Origin: Vanrija pseudolonga
Taxonomy: Eukaryota; Basidiomycota; Tremellomycetes; Trichosporonales; Trichosporonaceae
Direction: 5' to 3'
DNA length: 64,000 nucleotides
Assembly (NCBI RefSeq): GCF_020906515.1
Contig: NC_085853.1
Coordinates: forward strand, 620,001-684,000
Positions within the stretch are counted from its first letter, which is position 1. Each line of letters begins with the position of its first letter. Below, one piece after another: positions 46,801 to 58,687 of the stretch. The notes beneath the pieces were generated by a model that saw nothing but the letters and a program-made list of their open reading frames with translations, was not told where the DNA came from and did not search any database. The translations under genes were made by a program, and so were the position numbers.

Positions 46801-46981
46801 TTTGTAGGGCGTGTAGATTAGGATGTATGGTGGCGTCGAGTGCCACGTCGAGGGCCAGAGGGGCCGCGCGAGCACTGGTGACTAACTCGGGGGTGTCGGC
46901 GTGGCAGTGATTGTGTCATGCCACACATCTACAAACAAGCCGCCTACTGTATGCACACACTGTCTATCCCTGTCTACTGAC

Positions 46982-48700
46982 TTATGCCTTTTGCTGCTGG
47001 AGCGCGTAGTGGTACTCTGCGACGTGTCAGCTGCATCCGGATTCGCAAGCTCACCCTCGGCCGACGCAATCGCCTTGATGTTGGCGGCTGCCTTGTTGCA
47101 CGTCTCCATCCACTCGTCATACTCCACCGAGTCGAACACGATACCGCCGCCAGCCTGGAGGTACAGCGTGCCGTCCTTGAACGTCATTGTGCGGATGGCG
47201 ATACACGTGTCGAGCTCGTTGCGGTCAAAGTCGAACCGTCCAACGGCGCCAGCGTACACGCCACGACGCTCCTGCTCGAGGCCACCGACGAGCTGAATCG
47301 CCTTGACCTTGGGCGCACCCGACACGGTGCCGGCAGGGAAGATGGAGCGGAACGCATCAAATCGCGACTGGTCGTCGCGGAGAATGCCGCTGATCTGCGA
47401 CGTGATGTGGATGACGTGAGAGAACTTTTCCAACCGCATCAGGTCGTCCACCTTGACCGTCTCGGGCTTGCACACGCGGTTCACGTCGTTGCGCGCCAGG
47501 TCGACCAGCATGATGTGCTCAGCGCGGTCCTTCTCCGACGCGAGCAGGCCCTGGCCCAGCTCGGCGTCCTCGGCAGCGTTCTTTCCTCTCTTGACCGTGC
47601 CGGCAATGGCGTGGTTGTACACCTTGCGTCCCTCGACCTTGCACAGCGTCTCGGGCGACGCTCCAACGAGCTGGACGTCGCCACAGTTCAGGTAGAACAT
47701 GTACGGGCTGGGGTTGAGGCGGCGGAGGTGGCGGTAGACGTTGAATGGGTGCAGGTCGGTCTTGCGAGCAAGACGCTGGCTAGGGACAGCCTGGATAATG
47801 TCGCCCTTGACAATGTGCTCCTTGAGCTTGGTGACAAACGCTTCGTAGCCAGCCTGTCCGACGTTGCTGATGGCCTCGTTGCCGAGGGTGATAGGGCCTT
47901 GCGGCACGTCCGGGACACCAGGTGCCACGAGCTTGGCCTTGACGGCGGCGATGCGCGCAGCAGCCTCGGCGTACAGCTCGGGGAGCTTGGAGATGGGCTC
48001 GCCGTCAGGAAGGTAGACGTGCGAGACAATCTTGATCGACTGGAAGATGTGGTCAAAGATGACAATCGTCTGGGCAAGCATGAAGAAGGCCTCGGGCATG
48101 CCGGGAATGGGGTTCCGGGGCGGCGTGGCGGGCTTGGTCACGGGCTCGAAGTGGGAGATCGAGTCGTATGTGATGAAGCCGACAGCTCCGCCTGGCGAGT
48201 CAGCGCGCCGCACGCCTCAAGAACCCACCGGTGAACGTTGGCACCGCGTCGAGCTTGACATAGCGGTACTGGTCGAGGTCCTTCTCCAATGCCTCGAGCG
48301 GGTCGCCCTCGACGTCAAAGCCCTCGCCGGTACGCACCGTCTTGAGGGGGTCGGCGCCGACAAAGGAATACCGTGCGAGGTTCTCGCCACCGGTGATTGA
48401 CTCGAGGAGGAACGAGTAGTTGCTTCCCTCGGACACCTTGAGGTAAGCAGCGACGGGGGTGAGGAGGTCGGCGGGAATGTCGTCGTACACTGGCACCAGG
48501 TTGGGGCGCTGGTGCTCAACGGGGGTGACTGCACCAGCGGCGACACCTGATGATGAGGGGAAGCCGGACGACGCCTTTGGCAGGAGGGTGGTCGGGGTCG
48601 AGGTGGCAGTCTCGAGGAGGGTCTTGACCTCGTCGAGGGAGGGTTTCAATGCCTGGGCGTGAGCTGAGCTACGATCTCATTAGCTCACTGTCTGGGTCAT
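46982..48700 (-). CDS. TRP2: Anthranilate synthase component I
   Basis: Converts chorismate to anthranilate, the first committed step of tryptophan synthesis, with a separate glutaminase subunit. Four exons (48700-48689, 48652-48229, 48191-47055, 47016-46982) give 535 residues. The N-terminal domain contains [20 protein letters not shown], including the LLES element tied to tryptophan feedback binding, and [17 protein letters not shown]. The catalytic domain has [67 protein letters not shown] and [19 protein letters not shown]. The first coding exon is only 12 nt and the last 35 nt; splicing the last intron gives the family-like end [12 protein letters not shown]. It is divergent from SKT5; the shared upstream region carries GAGTCACGTGA. 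Confidence 0.96.
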
Positions 48701-49567
48701 GATGGCGATGACGGGAGGTGGGTGTGAGCGAGACAAGAATGCAGTCTATGAGATGCTGCTTTTGTTGGACTAAAGTGGACTGGCTGGTTGCGTCGCCTGC
48801 GGCCGATGCTTGCTTGCTGCTCGACTGACTGACTGTTCATTGTCGAGTCGCGTTTCGGAACAAAGTCGGTGTGTGTAATAGAGTCACGTGATTCGTCATT
48901 AGTTCACTGCAAGGTTGTGGGTAAACAGGGGCCAACGACGAGTGGACGGGAGTGGGCGGGCAGCGGGCGGTGGGCCATGACACTTTGTGGGCATCGAGGC
49001 AGTTCGTGCCGAACCGAATGGATGGGATGAGCAGAGCCACAGGAGAAGCGATGAGGCGCCGCGACAAGTGAGACAGATACACATTGGGCACAACACGAGT
49101 AGCACGAGCAAGCAGCAAGCAGGAGAGCAGACTATGTATTGTATTACGACGACTATACGCCCAGCGTTGCGTCGGAAGCCCCTATCATTGACGACACGCT
49201 ACACACGGCCACACGGCATTGCAACTCACTCGACAGCCCAACAACCACACCCACCCACACCACGGCCACCCTTCTACACGTTTCATCTCATTACCGCCCC
49301 GTCTTCCCTTGTCCTCGTCGTCGCTCGACACAACTCCTTCTACCAATCGACACTCCCATCTCTCTCTCTCCTCTTCTCACTTTGCATCGACATTTTACAA
49401 TACATAGATATTACTCTCAATCCTAATACGCACACCCGCATCCACGGACAGGTTCCTCCTCCCCAAACACACGCGCCGCCCCCTCGCACTTCCCCCTGCA
49501 ACCCCCCTTTTCTCCATCAACCCCGTGTCGCGCGCTACGGGCCTCGACAGCCAGCCTCATCCGCGAC
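48701..49567. promoter_or_regulatory. Divergent promoter region, TRP2 / SKT5
   Basis: An 867-bp region with no gene. TCACGTGA at 48884-48891 overlaps GAGTCA (TGACTC on the minus strand), a Gcn4-type half-site, about 184 bp from the TRP2 start. The SKT5 side is a long C-rich leader with CACAC and CT runs (49200-49520). Confidence 0.5.
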
Positions 49568-52255
49568 ATGCCCACTGCCCCACCGCGTCGGGCGCACACA
49601 TACGATGCCTATCTCGCATCAGAGCCCCTTCCCGCAGTAGACGAGTACGCGGATGGCAGCAATGGCCTCGACGCGTCACATGTCAACAGGAGTACAAGCA
49701 TGCGTGACTTTGGTAAGTCGACAAGATCGGGCGAGTTGGACTCGCCCCGAGCGCTCCATACCCCACATCCTCACCAGGGTTGGGCCATTCTGGTGTGCTC
49801 ATGGCGTCGTCTGGCCGCGGACGACACGGGGCGAGTGTGTGATGTTGATCACAAGCCTCACGCCGCCGCTGCGCTGGGTGCTCCAAGCGCCGCAGTTTCG
49901 TTTCTCGCCGTGCTCATCGTCGTCGTCCCCCTCCTTCGTTGTCAACTTACTCACACGAACAGCTGAACCCCTCGCCCTTCCAGAGTTAGACTTGAGCGAC
50001 AACCCCCTCCCCCCATCATATTCTGCTGCTATGGCTTCGCCCGTTGACGGACGAGGGCCTTCGTTTGAGCCAGCTCCGGCTCCTCACCACCCCGGCGGTG
50101 GTCCTACTCGTCTTCCGCCTATAAATCAAGCACCTTATCCTCCTGTTGACTACCAGTCGCAGGTCGGGTACGATGGCATTGCTCCTGGCTCCGAGACCAA
50201 CCGCATGTCGGCCGACAGCGGCGCAAGTCACGGCATCGCGCGGCGACCTCACTCGGATGCCAACGATGTTGAAGCCGACTTTGCAAACCTCCGGTTGACT
50301 GGAGCGGCCCCGCATCCCCAAGGGCAGCCGCCTTTTCACGGTGGACAACCTGGAGCGCCGCCGGGCCACGGAGTTCAGAGACAGCAGACGATGCCCTCGT
50401 TCCCGTCCCCGTACGGCGGTGTCGCTCCGCAACTCCGAGGGCAGAGGTCTGTGACCGCCGGCCACGCTCCTCCCCATGGACAACAGGACCCGAGTGCGAG
50501 CGTGTACAGCCTCGATTCGGGATTGGGTGCCTATGGCGCCGCACCCAAGCCAGGACCTGGGCGTGGTTACGGGGGGCCTCCTCCCGCTGGTGGGCCTCAT
50601 CCGCCTGGAGCTGGATGGCCAAATCAACCGTTTCCAAATGCTCCCCAGGCCGAGTTTGCTGCCAACCCGTACTACTCTGCGGCGAACGACTTTCTCGGAT
50701 TGCCTCCCAGCGGACCGGCTGCTGGGGGACCTCCGCCAGGAGGCCAGCCCATGGCTCACGGCCCACCATCGCGCCAGGCGAGCATGTCGAACCTGGCTCG
50801 GACCAACACATCGCGGTCCAACATGTCGACCTTGTCGCTGTCATCGATGGGATCGATCCCCCCGCCCCGAGTGACGTCGCAGCCCCAGCCGCCCCCACCC
50901 CAGCAGTCCGAGTCCGTGGGCGCCTCGTCTACTCGACGACGGGGCGCAGCGGCCGCGATTGACGTCAGCAAACCACCATACACGCGCGAGTTTGTTGACG
51001 ACTACCGCAACCGCATGAAGGTCGACCCGGACCCAGAGGCTCAGTTTGCCTTTGCCAAGTACCTCATTGAGGCGGCCAAGAAGATTGGTGACGAGATTGG
51101 CCAGCATGACTCGCGTGCCGGTCGCAAGTACCGTGACTCGCTCCTGGCAGAGAGCTTGCGTAACATCAAGAAGTTGGCAGAGAGCAAAGATCCGTACGCC
51201 GACGCCCAGTTCTTCCTCGCCAATCTGTACGGAACAGGGCAGCTCGGACTACAGGTCGACCACGAGAAGGCTTACTACCTCTATCTCATGGCGTCCAAGC
51301 TCAACCACCCCGCGGCGACGTACCGTGCCGCCGTGTGCTGCGAGCTCGGCGCAGGCACAAAGCGTGATCCCGGACGCTCCGTCTTGTTCTACCGCAAGGC
51401 AGCGGCGCTGGGTGACACTGCGGCGATGTACAAACTCGCTCTCATTTTGCTCAACGGCATCATGAACCACCCACGCAACCCACGTGAGGCGTTAGTTTGG
51501 CTCCGCCGCGCTGCTGCCCAGGCCGATGAGGACAACCCGCATGCGCTTCACGAGCTCGCCCTCTTGCACGAGCGACAGAACAACGGCACGAATGGCGTCA
51601 TTCCGTTCGACCCGAACCTCTCTCGCGAGTACCTTACCCAGGCTGGCCAGCTGGGATACCCTCCTGCCCAGTTCAAGCTCGGCTCGTGCCACGAGTTTGG
51701 CACACTCGGATTCCCCATTGATCCGCGCCGCAGTATCGCCTGGTACACACGTGCTGCGGAGAAGGGGGAGGCCGAAGCAGAACTCGCCCTTAGTGGATGG
51801 TACCTTACTGGAAGTGGTAAGTGACGTGTTGTGATATCGGCTTGGATAGCGCTGACGTTGCGGCAGAGGGTGTTCTGAAGCAATCTGACACGGAGGCATA
51901 CCTCTGGGGTCGCAAGGCCGCAAACAAGGGCCTGGCAAAGGCCGAGTACGCCGTGGGATGTGAGTGGTGGTGTAATGCGGCTGGGAGTTCGGTGTTGGTG
52001 CTGACACGTCCAGACTACACGGAGATTGGCATCGGTGTCAAGCAGGATATCGAGCTGGCCAAGCGATGGTACATGCGCGCAGCGAGTAAGTCAGCGGACA
52101 CGGAACGCCCGAGTCATTGCTGACACCCCACCCCAGGCCAGAACCACAAGCGAGCGATGCAGCGCCTGGCCGAGTTGAACAGCAACAAGAACGTAAAGGG
52201 CAAGGGTGCCCGACCTACACGCAAGGAGGCCGAGTCAGAGTGCGTCATAATGTAA
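49568..52255 (+). CDS. SKT5: Chitin synthase activator Skt5/Chs4 (Sel1-repeat, prenylated)
   Basis: Activates and localises chitin synthase III at the cell surface. Five exons (49568-49712, 49963-51816, 51867-51959, 52014-52085, 52137-52255) give 760 residues. The first 400 residues are disordered, Pro/Gly-rich. From about residue 430 come Sel1-like repeats: FVDDYRNRMKVDPDPEAQFA, DPYADAQFFLANLYGTGQLG, HPAATYRAAVCCELGAGTKR, YPPAQFKLGSCHEFG and EAEAELALSGWYLTGSGEG. The protein ends CVIM, a CaaX farnesylation motif as in yeast Chs4. The exon 2 acceptor is ambiguous: AG at 49962 or 49983, 21 nt apart and both in frame, differing by seven residues. The start is in good order with family N-termini, but another upstream exon cannot be excluded. 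Confidence 0.94.
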
Positions 52256-52363
52256 GGACTGGGGATGAAGATGTCATAATATGTGGAAAGGTTTGCTTGT
52301 ACAACATGCACAGCATTGATTGGCTTTTGTGTTGCGAGTGGAGTGTGGATATGCTGAAGATGA

Positions 52364-53557
52364 CTAGAGGTTGGCCTTGATCTTGGGCACTGTCATCTTT
52401 TGGAGCCAGTACTCGAAGCCGTTGGCCGAGTCGTCGCGGAGCTGTGTGGGTCAACACCTGATCTACGAACCCACTCACAGCAGTAGAAATAACATCCTTG
52501 TTTGCAAAATACGCGAGCATCATGTTGTCGGCGACCCACTGGTTGTGGACAGTGCCGAGGACACGGCCCTCGTACTCGGCAAAGAGCTTGCCATCAGCCG
52601 ACTTGACGAGGAGGAGCTGTTTGCCCTTGGGGACCGATCCGGCGGGGAAAAGGCCTTTGAGCTGCTGCGTGGCGACCGAGAGCTTCTCGTCGTCCTCGGG
52701 GGACAGCTCGCCGCGGGCGCGGGCGGCCTTTTGACGGGCGAGGAGGGTACGCGTGAGGCCGTCGCGGAGGTGGCCAAAGTCGGTGTTACGGACGGGGACT
52801 GGGCGGGGGGTCAGTTGTCAGGCGCCACAACGCCACCGAGTGGGTGCAGCCTCCTCCCCCGGCTGCCACCACGACGCACCGATACGGATGGCACAAGCAG
52901 CAGGCGCGGCGAGCAGCGCGCCGATGAGCGCCTCACTCTTGTCCCCCTGCAGCTCGTTGGCGGTAAAGTTGGCCCAGCCAGGGATGCGGCCCAGGTGCTT
53001 GAGCGTGTAGTCGTCGACGTAGAAGCCGGCCGAGTAGACCTTCATGCGGAGGAAGGAGACTGTGCGGACGCCGACGCCGACGAGGGCGAGGGCGGGAGCC
53101 GACGCCGGGTCGAGCGTGAGCGGGTGGGAGACGGACGTTGCGGGGTCGACTGGGCCAGGGGTGAGCAAACATACACAATCGGGCACACTGGCCAGTGGTG
53201 GCGGCGTACCTCGGAAGCCCTCGGCATCGCCGAGCGAGGCGGTGACGCTCGGCGCAGAGTCAAGCTGCACAGTGTACCGGTCCTGGAGGTGGGCCTTCCA
53301 GCCAGAGATTGAGGCGCCGAGGTACGCGAGGCGCTCGGTGTCTGTGCGGGAGGGGGTAAGGTCAGCGAGAGCCGGCACGGCGGGGCCAGCTAGGCGCGCG
53401 GCTCACCGGCATACGAGACGGCGCCGGCGGCGGCAAGGATGGAGAAGAGGGCGGTAAGGACTGAGCGGCGGTGGGTGCGGAAGTATGCGCGGGTGGCCGA
53501 GGCGCGCGCTGCGCCTGCCATAGAGCGGAGTAGGAGGCCTAAGGAGTGTGAGGACAT
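52364..53557 (-). CDS. Chalcone-isomerase-fold mitochondrial protein (AIM18/AIM46-like)
   Basis: Member of the fungal chalcone-isomerase-like family, found in mitochondria in yeast; it binds haem in some members and is not expected to act on flavonoids. Five exons (53557-53407, 53341-53210, 53149-52880, 52798-52479, 52441-52364) give 316 residues. The N-terminus is Arg/Ser/Ala-rich without acids (SMAGAARASATRAYFRTHRR), a likely presequence, then one hydrophobic stretch LTALFSILAAAGAVSYA. The fold begins at LALVGVGVRTVSFLRMKVYS and GFYVDDYTLKHLG and continues through VPVRNTDFGHLRDGLTRTLL, then QLLLVKSADGKLLAEYEGRV. Length and order match AIM18. A membrane-anchored matrix or intermembrane protein is likely. 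Confidence 0.88.
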
Positions 53558-53940
53558 TTTGTGGTGGTGTATACAGTGTGGACTTGGGTGGTGGAGGTTT
53601 GGGATGAGGTTTAGGGTGGGCGAGGGAGGGAACGGCCTGACGGGGCGGAGAGGGCGTCGGCGCGGGACGCGGGAGGGATTGAAATGATCGGCGCGTGGCA
53701 AGAGAGAGTCTGGCGGCGCGACAACGGCCAGCCTGTCGCTTGTTGCAGTCTAGTCGCCATTCACTCAATTGCGCCAAACCTAACCCATTGCGCGCATCCA
53801 CACCACTGCTGCTGTTGCTCGGTGTCGACGACGACGACGACAACGACGGCGAATCCACCACCACCGCACCACCGACAATCACGAGAGAGACGCGCACACC
53901 CACATACGCCCAGGCCACCATCCCCCCCGCCCCTTCCACA
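53558..53940. promoter_or_regulatory. Divergent promoter region, AIM18-like / unknown gene
   Basis: A 383-bp region between two start codons. It includes a GAC-rich run near 53826-53850 that can be read as coding but lacks an ATG in keeping with the downstream gene. Nothing further was recognised. Confidence 0.4.
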
Positions 53941-55471
53941 ATGCCATCAACAATCGACTTTTCCCTCTCGTCCAAGTCGGCCAACATGAAGCGCAAGGTG
54001 GGCCCTCGTCGCGCCGACACCGCTAACAACCCCCAGCAATCATCAGTACGTGTCAAGCCTCAGCAACGCGACGCAGCAGCAGCTTCTTCAGCCTCGGGCT
54101 CAGTGTCCCATCTCGTCCCTCAATCTCACAATCACCACCACCACCCCCACCACCACCACAATCCCACCCCCCACAAGCCACTGACCAGCGCGCAGTCGCT
54201 CCTCGCGGCGCTCGGCAAGCCCGGGCAACGGGGTTACAACGCGCCGCCTAGCAGCTATGCGGCCCCAGCAGCGAGCTACACGCCGAGCATTGCCTCGAGC
54301 GACGAGTCGCACGAGACGTCCAACTTTTACCCCGACAGCAGCACGCGCGGCGCGCGCTCGGTGAGCAACAGCACGACGACGACCGCCGCAAGCATCTACG
54401 GCCGGGCAGCGAGCGTCGGCGCGCCAGTCGCCATCAGACGCCCAGACGACGTGTACCGCCTCGTGCGCGAGCGTCTCGCCGCCTGGTCGTATCTGATGCA
54501 GTGGTACAACGGGTGCGTGGGACGGATGCGGGAAGGCGGAGGCGGAGGAGGAGGCGCTGACGACCGATTCAGCGACTCGCCGTGGCTCAACACTGTCCAC
54601 GTCTCGCGCACGGCGCTCGAGGCGACCCTCGGACCAAAGGTCCTCGACATGCGCGCGCGCCAGGAGTACGCGCTCGGCTTATCCCTCGCCGCGCTGTTTG
54701 ACATCACGGGCGCGACCGACTATTTGCGCGCCGTGTCCAAGCTGCTCGATGAGTGGGAGCAGTGGGCTGAGACCGCCGCGAGTAAAGGAGTGGTTGTGGG
54801 GCCTATCGTGAGTGCTAGCGAGTGCTAAGCGACGAGCACTCACTCACACCCCGCAGAGAAACTTCTTCCGCCCACAACGCGCAAAGCCCCGCCCGAGTGT
54901 CGCGACCAACACTGCGACGGCAGAGGTGACGTTAGCGCCAGTCGACGCGCAGTCCGAGTCTTTCCTCGTGCTCGCGGTCATGGTGGGTGCTATAAGTTCT
55001 GTCCTCATCTGACCCATGCAGCCCTTCACGCCCGACTACTTCCAGGTACACGCGTCGACGTGCTCGATCATCCGCGACGTGTACAAGAAGGTGCTCGGCA
55101 TGCTTCTCCCGCCGTCGCGCGGGCAGCGCCCGGCCGACCCAGGCGCCGGCACGCTCCTGCACCCGTCGACGCTGATCCTGGGCACTGCGCTCGACGGGAG
55201 CCAGGTCGAGGTCGCGAGCGACGCGGCCATCGTTGGCGGCGAGCTGCCCCACGACCGCACGCTCACGGGAGAGGGGCAGAAGCTTGCCCCGTCCGTCGTC
55301 GATCTGCTGGTCAAGGTCGACGCGCGCCTCAAAAAGCACTACGCCGCGCTGGTGCGCGACGGCGACGTGCTCGCGCGCAAGGTGCTCGACGAGGAGATGG
55401 AGCGCCTCACGGCGTCGCTCACGGGCGGCACGAGCTTGAGATACACGGTCGCGGCTGTCGAGGCAAAGTAG
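53941..55471 (+). CDS. Hypothetical protein with His-rich segment
   Basis: No family was recognised. Exons 53941-53997, 54037-54807, 54857-54982 and 55022-55471 give 467 residues; the first intron (39 nt) is free of stops and in frame, so its removal is inferred from its GTGGGC, GCTAAC and CCCAG signals. The N-terminal 170 residues are disordered with a His run (HNHHHHPHHHH) and Ser/Thr-rich segments. From about residue 175 the protein looks folded and helical: DDVYRLVRERLAAWSYLMQW, SRTALEATLGPKVLDMRARQ, FDITGATDYLRAVSKLLDEW. A second helical part ends with APSVVDLLVKVDARLKKHYA. The helical region might act as a scaffold in trafficking or polarity, but this is speculation. It could be lineage-specific. 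Confidence 0.7.
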
Positions 55472-55847
55472 GGGACGATAGTGGACGAGACGAGGGGCGG
55501 GATACGACTAATCGACAGTACTAGTTATTACACGTTATGCTTGAGTGCTTCTAATGGATCGTGTGTTGTTGCAGGGGTGAGCGCGTGGGACTGTCACAGG
55601 GTTGGCGTCATGACCCGCCCAACGCCCAGCGCAATGCCATATGATGCATGATGCCCAGATTGGAAAGCATTACAAGAAGATACTAGTGGCCAGTTGGCCA
55701 ACCCTTGAGCACAAGGCTCTCTATAAAATAAGGCGAGAACAGTGGAGACAACCATGCTCGTCGCACTCGTCGCGGTCGTCGCGGTCATCACCGCGCGTCA
55801 CCGTCGCCACACCTCACCGACGCTCATAGCGCGCCACCTACTGCCGT
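55472..55847. other. Convergent intergenic region, hypothetical / malic enzyme
   Basis: A 376-bp stretch between facing stop codons. It holds TATAAAATA at 55722-55730 followed by a 48-codon frame (55754-55900) with a hydrophobic start that overlaps the malic enzyme 3' end in antisense. This is too weak to call a gene. Confidence 0.4.
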
Positions 55848-57905
55848 TTAGTCGACGAGCTCAAGAGGGCGGTACACGGGGTCCCACATCTGGCTCTTAA
55901 TGTACTCCTCGAGCGACACGTCGTGGTTGCCGTTGACAATGTCAATCGTCGTCTGGTCCGTGGCGTTGTTGTCCGCAACGGCCTGGCGACAGACGGCGGC
56001 GGCGACGACGACCGAGACGTTGCGGACCTCGGAAAGGTCGGGAAGGAGCGACGCTCCGGGGTCCTTGAGCGCAGGCGACAGCTGGGCGAGCGAGTGCACA
56101 GCGGCCATGAGCATCGAGGGCGAGATGGTCTTCGAGCGGGCGAGGATGGCACCGAGGGACAGGGCAGGGTAGACGAGCGCGTTGTTGGTCTGCGCAACAG
56201 TGTAGGTGCCGCCGTTGGGGAGCGGGACGGGGGCAAAGGGCGAGCCAGTGGCGACGAGCGCCTTGCCGTCGGTCCAGGCAAGAGCGTCCTCGGGGTCGAC
56301 CTCGCAGAGGGCGGTGGGGTTGGACATGGGGAAGATGATGGGGCGCTCGACGTACTTGGCCATCTCGCGGACAATGTCCTCGTTGAAGGCACGCCTCGAG
56401 GTGGAGGTGCCGATCAGGACGGTGGGCTTGACGTTCTTGATCACGTCCATGAGGTACGCCGCGTGCTGCTCGGGGTTCTCGAGCTCCCAGTTGGCAATCT
56501 CAGCGTCGGGACGGGCGTAGCCCTGCTGGCTGTGGCGAAGGTTGTTGCCCATCGACTCGACGAGCAGACCGTTGCGGTCGACACACCAGAAGTGCTTGTT
56601 GGCCTCCTGTCTTGTCTTGCCGTCGAGGATCTCGAGGCCGTCACGGATCTGGTTGGCGATACCCATACCCGCGGAGCCAGCGCCGTAGATGACAATACGC
56701 TGGTCACCGAGCTTCTGGTTGGACACCTTGAGCGCCGCAAGGAGACCGGCGAGGGTGACGGCACCAGTGCCCTGGATGTCGTCGTTGAACATGGGGATCT
56801 TGTCCTTGTACTTCTCCATGAAGCGGTAGGCGTTGGTCATTCCAAAGTCCTCGAACTGGCGGGTTAGTGAACGTGCGAGCTTCAGACACTCACGTGAATG
56901 ATGGCATTCGGGAAGATGTCGCGGCAGTTGGCGATGAACTTGTCGACAAAGTTGCTGATAATGTCAGCGACCGCGCCACAAACACTTGGCCGCGCCACTC
57001 ACTCGTAGTTCTTGCCCCTAAGACGGGTACGCTTCCAGCCCATGTACAGGGGGTCGGCAAAGAGGGCGTGGTTGTCGGTACCGACGTCGAGGACGACCGG
57101 GAGGATGCGGTTGGGGTTGATACCGGCACCGAGGGTGTAGAGGGCAGCCTTGGAGGTGGAGATGCTGATGGGTCAGTAGCCACCTTGATGTTAAGCCACC
57201 CACGTAATACCACCAACACCTTGGTCGCCGATACCGAGGATAGCCTCGGCATCAGTCACAACAACAAGGTCAATGGCGTCCTTGCTGTCCTTGGAGTGGT
57301 ACGCGACGTCGGCGGTACGGTTGACGTCCTGGAGGTGGGCCTCGAGCTGGGCGCGCATGCCCTCGTGGTTGGGGTACGAGATGAAGCAGCCGATGGGGCG
57401 GCGGAAGAGGTTGGAGTAGTTCTCGACGGCCTCGGCGGCGCCGGGGGTGTAGAGCACGCCAAGGAGCTCCTTGAGGTGGTCCTGCAGAAGACGGTAGAAG
57501 AGGACCTGGTTCTGGTCACGGAGCGAGGCGAGGAAGGCGTGCTTCAGGATGACGGTGGGCTGCTTGAGGAGCTGGTTGTAGGCGCGGAGGGCCTGCTTCT
57601 CGAGCGAGTGGACGTCATAGGGGAGGAAGCCCTCGAGGCCAAAGACCGCGCGCTCCTCGCGGGTGAAGCCAGCGCCCTTGTTGAGCTGCGGTGTGGGTTA
57701 GCGCGGGCAACACGGTAGGCCTCGCCGGTGGCCAACTTACTCTAGGAGTGTTGAGGAGCGACGAGCCGCGGAGGTTGGTGCGGATGGGGACGAGGTTCTT
57801 GTTGTCGGTGATGATTGTCCTCGAGGTGAGGCCGCGACGAGGAGCGTGGACGGGGCAGGTCTTGGGGAGCGCGGTGCGCACGTTTCTGCACGTGGGGCGG
57901 ATCAT
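55848..57905 (-). CDS. MAE1: NAD(P)-dependent malic enzyme, mitochondrial
   Basis: Oxidative decarboxylation of malate to pyruvate, supplying pyruvate and reducing power; important for lipid synthesis in oleaginous yeasts. Five exons (57905-57741, 57685-57204, 57164-57003, 56954-56894, 56855-55848) give 625 residues. The N-terminus is basic and hydroxylated (RPTCRNVRTALPK, RRGLTSRT), a plausible mitochondrial presequence. Key motifs are GVLYTPGAAEAVENYS, DAEAILGIGDQGVGGITIST with the catalytic region, MFNDDIQGTGAVTLAGLLAA, the dinucleotide fold IVIYGAGSAGMGIANQIRDG, and GTSTSRRAFNEDIVREMAKY. FPMSNPTALCEVDPEDAL closes the active site. NAD versus NADP preference is not settled by sequence alone; mitochondrial location suggests NAD. 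Confidence 0.95.
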
Positions 57906-58687
57906 GGCGCGGGGCTGCAGGAGCTGCTGCAGTGGTTAGTTGCTGTTATGTATTACGGTGGCGAGTGACGCCGACGCCGAGAGATGGAAGACGAGGAAGA
58001 TGGGTGACTGTGATCTTGTGGCCTTCGTCGTTCCCCAAAAGCCAAACGCTGCAAGCAGCAGCTGACTTTTGACGGCGTCACCTGAAAATAGCGCGCGGTA
58101 AAGAGTGGGGGCGCGGCACTGGCGCCCAATGTCGTCACTCGCTGCCACCCACCACGGCCGTAATGATCAACGCGCGATACTCACCAGTTTGGAAGAGATA
58201 AGTGAAGAAGAGGATGCATGAGTCTCGCTAGCTATAAAATCTTGCACGCGACGGCTCCCCCCACTGTCCAGGATGCGCATGCACTGTACACTGCGCCGTG
58301 TTGGTCGGGAGAAACCGAAACGAGTGAGAGGGACATTTTTCGAATCTGCAGAGGGATTGTTGTGCTGAAATTCGATAAACGAGGTGTGGTGGGGGGGGGA
58401 TTAGGTAGGGGAGGGGAGGCGGCAACGGCAGCAGCGGGATCCAGGCGGCCAACTAGACCAGTCTAATCCGCTCATAGCCTCGTCCACATGCAAAGTCTAA
58501 TCGACCCCTAACCGCCGGCAAGGACTTGGTGCCTGGTGGCTACTCGTCGCCAGTCACCGCGGCCAGCATTCCCTGACATCGGTGAGTCTCGCACACGGCT
58601 CTCGCACCAGGGAACGGCAGGCCGAGATTCGATAAAGCATTGCATCGCAGCGGCACAGCCAACAGACAGTCACCAGCGACCAGCGAC
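57906..58687. promoter_or_regulatory. Upstream region of malic enzyme and 3' flank of the first SDR
   Basis: A 782-bp region; both flanking genes run on the minus strand. It has a short poly-G run near 58390. No gene was recognised. Confidence 0.4.

Noticed and set aside
46882-46981. C-terminal extension of TRP2 by reading through its last intron
   Set aside because: Splicing 47054-47017 gives the [10 protein letters not shown] end typical of the family, while the read-through tail is Ser/Thr/Arg-rich and unlike it.
46984-48234. Plus-strand open frame of about 416 codons
   Set aside because: Antisense of TRP2, Val/Leu/Arg/Asp-rich as expected for the reverse of coding DNA with strong third-position GC.
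55754-55900. 48-codon frame with hydrophobic start, preceded by TATAAAATA
   Set aside because: It overlaps the malic enzyme 3' end in antisense, the TATA is only 24 bp before the ATG, and there is no homolog or splice support.
55923-56867. Plus-strand open frame of about 314 codons
   Set aside because: Antisense of malic enzyme exon 5.
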